DNA of 64,000 bases. Source: Sphingomonas sp. CROZ-RG-20F-R02-07. GTDB taxonomy: Bacteria; Pseudomonadota; Alphaproteobacteria; Sphingomonadales; Sphingomonadaceae. The translations under genes and the position numbers were made by a program. Location of the stretch: NCBI RefSeq assembly GCF_022662335.1, contig NZ_JAKNQJ010000004.1:310001-374000 (forward strand), in the 5' to 3' direction. This document shows, piece by piece, positions 61,687-64,000 of the stretch; positions within the stretch are counted from its first letter, which is position 1, and every line of letters starts with the position of its first letter. Below the pieces are notes generated by a model that was given only the letters and a program-made list of their open reading frames with translations, was not told where the DNA came from and did not search any database.

Positions 61687-62883
61687 TCAGCCAGCCGTGG
61701 CGGTCGGCCGTGCGAAGCGGCGACGCGCGACGAGTGCGGCGGCGGCCGCACCGAACAGCAGTACCATGGGGGGAGCCGGCACCGGCGCCGGCGGTCCGCC
61801 GTTGGAGCCGGTGCTGCCGCCATAGGAACTGCTGCCGCCGTTCGAGCTGCCGCCGTAGGAGGAGGAGCTACCGTTGGAACTCCAGCCGCCATTGCTGTTC
61901 CAGCCATTGCTGCTGGAGCTATAGCCCGACGAGGTCGACGACGACCCGCTCGAGCTTCCCGAGGAAGAACCGCTCGAACTGCCGGACGACGAACCACTGG
62001 AACTGCCCGACGAGGAGCCGCTTCCCGACGACGACACGTTGCCGCTGCTGCTGGAGCTGCCGGACGACGAGACATTGCCGCTGGAGCTGCCCGAAGACGA
62101 GACGTTGCCGCTGGATGCGGAGGAGATGTTCCCGCTCGAGGACGACGAGACGTTGCCGCTCGATCCACCCGACGAGATGAATCCGCTCGACCCGCCGGAA
62201 CCGCCCGAAGAGATCGAGCCGCTCGAACTGGACCCGCCGGAGCCACCTGACGAGATGTACCCGCTCGACCCGCCCGACGACGAGGTGCTCGATACCGTGG
62301 CGCCGCCCGTGCTGCTCGACGATCCGCCGCCGCCGCCGCTGCCGCCGCTCGACGAGGTGCTGCTGACATTGCCGCTGGACGATCCGCCCGTCGACGACGT
62401 GCTGCTCACGCTGCCGCTGCTGCTTGAACCACCGCTGCTGCTGCTGGAGCCGCCGCTGCTGCTCGACGTGGAGGAGATCACGATGCCGCCACCCGAACCG
62501 CCGCTGCCGCCGCCGCCGAAACCACCGCCGAAGCCGCCCCCAAATCCGCCGCCGAAGCCGAAGCCGCCGCTGCCGCCGATCACGACGGGAACGCTGCCAC
62601 CGCCCCCACCCGAGAAGCTCTCGGCAACGGGCTGCGGCAGGGGTGCGGCCTGGCTCGCCACCGTGATGACGGTCGGGGAACACTGGGCGGTGCTCGTCGT
62701 CCGCGTCACGATCCGGCGGTGGACGTGAACGGGTTGGACTTCGCGATGCGCCACCCGCTTGATGAGCTTGCGATTGAAGGACGCGTGCGAGGGCTGCTCG
62801 GCGACATGCACCGCGCCACCACCGATCACGGCGCCGCCACATGCGCACGCACAGAGTTTCGCCAAGGCCATCCGAACGGACAT
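61687..62883 (-). CDS. Ser/Gly-repeat exported protein with PEP-CTERM-like C-terminus
   Basis: This 398-residue protein has a signal-like N-terminus with ALAKLCACACGGAVIGGG, a basic His/Arg segment, a Gly-rich tract (about residues 90-130, GGGFGGGF repeats), and about 230 residues almost wholly of Ser and Gly with scattered Val, Thr, Ile and Asn (SSGNVSS, SGSSSGSS). It ends PAPVPAPPMVLLFGAAAAALVARRRF plus a short tail: a Pro motif, membrane helix and Arg cluster as in PEP-CTERM proteins cut and anchored by exosortase. Likely a glycosylated surface or matrix protein. Confidence 0.85.
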   Translation of the reverse strand: MSVRMALAKLCACACGGAVIGGGAVHVAEQPSHASFNRKLIKRVAHREVQPVHVHRRIVTRTTSTAQCSPTVITVASQAAPLPQPVAESFSGGGGGSVPVVIGGSGGFGFGGGFGGGFGGGFGGGGSGGSGGGIVISSTSSSSGGSSSSSGGSSSSGSVSSTSSTGGSSSGNVSSTSSSGGSGGGGGSSSSTGGATVSSTSSSGGSSGYISSGGSGGSSSSGSISSGGSGGSSGFISSGGSSGNVSSSSSGNISSASSGNVSSSGSSSGNVSSSGSSSSSGNVSSSGSGSSSGSSSGSSSGSSSGSSSGSSSGSSSTSSGYSSSSNGWNSNGGWSSNGSSSSYGGSSNGGSSSYGGSTGSNGGPPAPVPAPPMVLLFGAAAAALVARRRFARPTATAG

Positions 62884-63258
62884 ATCGTCACTTTCTCGTT
62901 GCTGATGCCGAACGGAGCATCAGATCCGGTTTCCCGCCGCGTTACCGCTGCACTATGAACAAGTGACGAACAAGCCCGCAAGTGCAAGGCCGTTAACCAC
63001 GATAGTGGCTGTTCTTGCAGCGGATCTTCAGCCGGGTCGGTCGAAAGCGACGTTAATGTGCCAGCGTGACACAGAATGGCGCGAGGAGCGGCCCGATCCG
63101 CGCCATGTTGCGCAACGCACACGCTTTTATGGCCATCGGCAATGATTGACCGGTCGCGCTTGTCGTCTCCGGCTTGCGTGCCTATAGGCGCGATCACGAT
63201 CTTGGGGGGCGGCACGTGTACGGCGAATCGCGCCGCGGCGCGCCGATGGGAGAGTGGC
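62884..63258. other. Intergenic region before dksA
   Basis: About 375 bases between the divergent Ser/Gly-repeat gene and dksA. Small open frames here (for example 62719-62958, 62963-63145) show no protein-like composition or ribosome binding sites. The only feature I can support is the dksA promoter at 63159-63187, so dksA would have a leader of about 65 nt. Confidence 0.5.
63159..63187 (+). promoter_or_regulatory. Promoter of dksA
   Basis: CTTGTC (63159-63164) and CTATAG (63182-63187) are 17 bases apart, a close match to the alphaproteobacterial housekeeping promoter (CTTGAC-17-CTATAT). Confidence 0.65.
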
Positions 63259-63723
63259 ATGGCGACCGTATTGAATCGCGTTGAAGAAGCCCAATCGAAC
63301 CCGCTGGCGGCGAACGACGCCAGCGACAGCTATCGACCGCATCCGGACGAGCCGTTCATGAGCCTGCGCCAGCAGGCCTATTTTCGCGCCAAGCTGCTTC
63401 GCTGGAAGGATGCCATCCTGCTGGAGGCGCAGGGAACGCTGTCGCAGCTTCAGGTCGATTCGCTTCGTGAATCGGATCTGACCGACCGGGCGTCGTCGGA
63501 AACCGACTGGTCGATCGAGCTGCGCACCCGCGATCGCCAGCGCAAGCTGATCGCCAAGATCGAGGCTGCGATCCGCCGCATCGACGAGGGCGAATATGGC
63601 TATTGCGAGGTATCGGGCGAGCCGATCAGCCTGGGCCGGCTCGAGGCGCGGCCGATCGCCACGATGACGGTCGAGGCGCAGGAACGCCACGAGCGCCACG
63701 AGAAGATTTCGCGAGAGGATTGA
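63259..63723 (+). CDS. dksA: RNA polymerase-binding transcription factor DksA (one-cysteine type)
   Basis: DksA enters the RNA polymerase secondary channel and works with ppGpp. The 154-residue protein has the coiled-coil region (FRAKLLRWKDAILLEAQGTLSQLQ), the acidic-tip segment with DLTDRASSETD, and the globular part DEGEYGYCEVSGEPISLGRLEARPIA. Only one of the four zinc-finger cysteines remains, as in other alphaproteobacterial DksA. GGGAG precedes the ATG at 63259. Confidence 0.95.
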   Translation: MATVLNRVEEAQSNPLAANDASDSYRPHPDEPFMSLRQQAYFRAKLLRWKDAILLEAQGTLSQLQVDSLRESDLTDRASSETDWSIELRTRDRQRKLIAKIEAAIRRIDEGEYGYCEVSGEPISLGRLEARPIATMTVEAQERHERHEKISRED

Positions 63724-63808
63724 GCCGTCCCGGCCTTAAGGCTTTGGTGATGCTTGCGCCGCTACGCACGGGCGGACGAAGAACAGCTTGAGGCGAGACC
63801 CGATCCGA

Positions 63809-64000
63809 TGGACATGACCGATCCCGCTGCCTTCGATGACGCGGGCGAATCGACCGACCGCCATCGGCGGCGCGAGCGGGACAGCCTGTTGCTGATCGCC
63901 TCGATCGCGGTCGGCGGCGAGCCGGCCCGCGAAGTGCGTATCCGCAATGTTTCCGCCGAGGGGCTGATGGCCGAAGTGGGCCATGTGGTGGAACCGGGTA
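63809..64000 (+). CDS. PilZ-domain protein (3' truncated)
   Basis: The visible 64 codons (MDMTDPAAFDDAGESTDRHRRRERDS...) contain the Arg-rich RxxxR-type element and the following strand VRIRNVSAEGLMAEV, which matches the PilZ (D/N)xSxxG motif for cyclic di-GMP binding. ATG at 63815 is an alternative start. The rest lies beyond the window. Confidence 0.8.

Noticed and set aside
62039..62728. Plus-strand frame rich in Pro, Leu, Asp and Glu (PLDPPE repeats)
   Set aside because: It is the reverse-complement reading of the Ser/Gly repeats; the repeat pattern is inherited, and there is no ribosome binding site or signal. The minus-strand protein has proper N- and C-terminal sorting signals.
1..64000. 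CRISPR arrays, insertion sequences, prophage or integron structures
   Set aside because: No regularly spaced repeats, transposase, integrase or phage structural genes were seen; the only repeats are short hairpin elements and the Ser/Gly coding repeats.

Overview
The window is high-GC chromosomal DNA from an alphaproteobacterium, most likely Sphingomonas or a close relative in the Sphingomonadales. The evidence is the rpsT-dnaA order with mutM beside it and ubiE/ubiB diverging, a DksA with one cysteine instead of the four-cysteine zinc finger, a deoxyhypusine-synthase-like enzyme next to a fold-III ornithine decarboxylase, a PEP-CTERM-like surface protein, and short GTCATCCCCG-type and CTTCGACAG-type dispersed hairpin repeats. 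These are inferences from gene order and protein sequence. No 16S rRNA gene is present. Nearly all DNA is coding and the content is mainly housekeeping. I found no tRNA gene, CRISPR array, transposase, integrase or prophage.

Layout. 1-10.6 kb: a truncated serine beta-lactamase-like gene, a small lipoprotein in a lower-GC stretch, rimO diverging from anmK, then a minus-strand group with a VWA protein, a CocE-type hydrolase, a CHAP protein and a MoxR ATPase. 10.7-18.4 kb: an S9 dipeptidyl peptidase, an MgtC-like protein, asd, an alpha/beta hydrolase, an Ala/Lys/Pro-rich membrane protein, AMP nucleosidase and a peroxiredoxin. 18.5-24.4 kb: cysS with twin hairpins in its leader, a lipoprotein intradiol dioxygenase, a response regulator/histidine kinase pair, rpsU and a membrane FKBP. 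24.6-28 kb: wecC/wecB (UDP-ManNAcA synthesis) and galU.

28-34.2 kb is a tightly packed seven-gene minus-strand operon, ubiE-ubiB-membrane protein-coaBC-dut-secreted protein-thiF/moeB-like, in which the last four genes are joined by ATGA overlaps. 34.3-37.3 kb holds mutM, rpsT and dnaA. 37.3-44.7 kb holds trpS-murJ-secB, a Tim44-like/mltA/smr operon, dapE and a cupin. 44.7-50.6 kb holds a GST, a 60-residue HTH-like protein, an esterase, the polyamine pair (deoxyhypusine/homospermidine synthase-like and ornithine decarboxylase, the latter with a structured leader that buries its ribosome binding site), a threonine dehydratase-like enzyme and a STAS-like protein. 50.7-53.8 kb holds an alpha/beta hydrolase and a coupled trio of two cysteine desulfurases and a [2Fe-2S] ferredoxin. 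53.9-54.6 kb holds two tiny paralogous secreted His/Arg-rich proteins and the SRP RNA. 54.7-61.1 kb holds dnaX-ybaB and the serS-surE-nlpD-like-tyrS operon. The end holds a host-attachment-family protein, a Ser/Gly-repeat surface protein, dksA and a truncated PilZ protein.

The best candidates for undescribed biology are regulatory RNAs: the ornithine decarboxylase leader (49074-49175), the twin hairpins with identical loops before cysS (20023-20081), and a C-rich-loop hairpin at 8692-8741. The paired secreted mini-proteins and the Ser/Gly-repeat protein come next.
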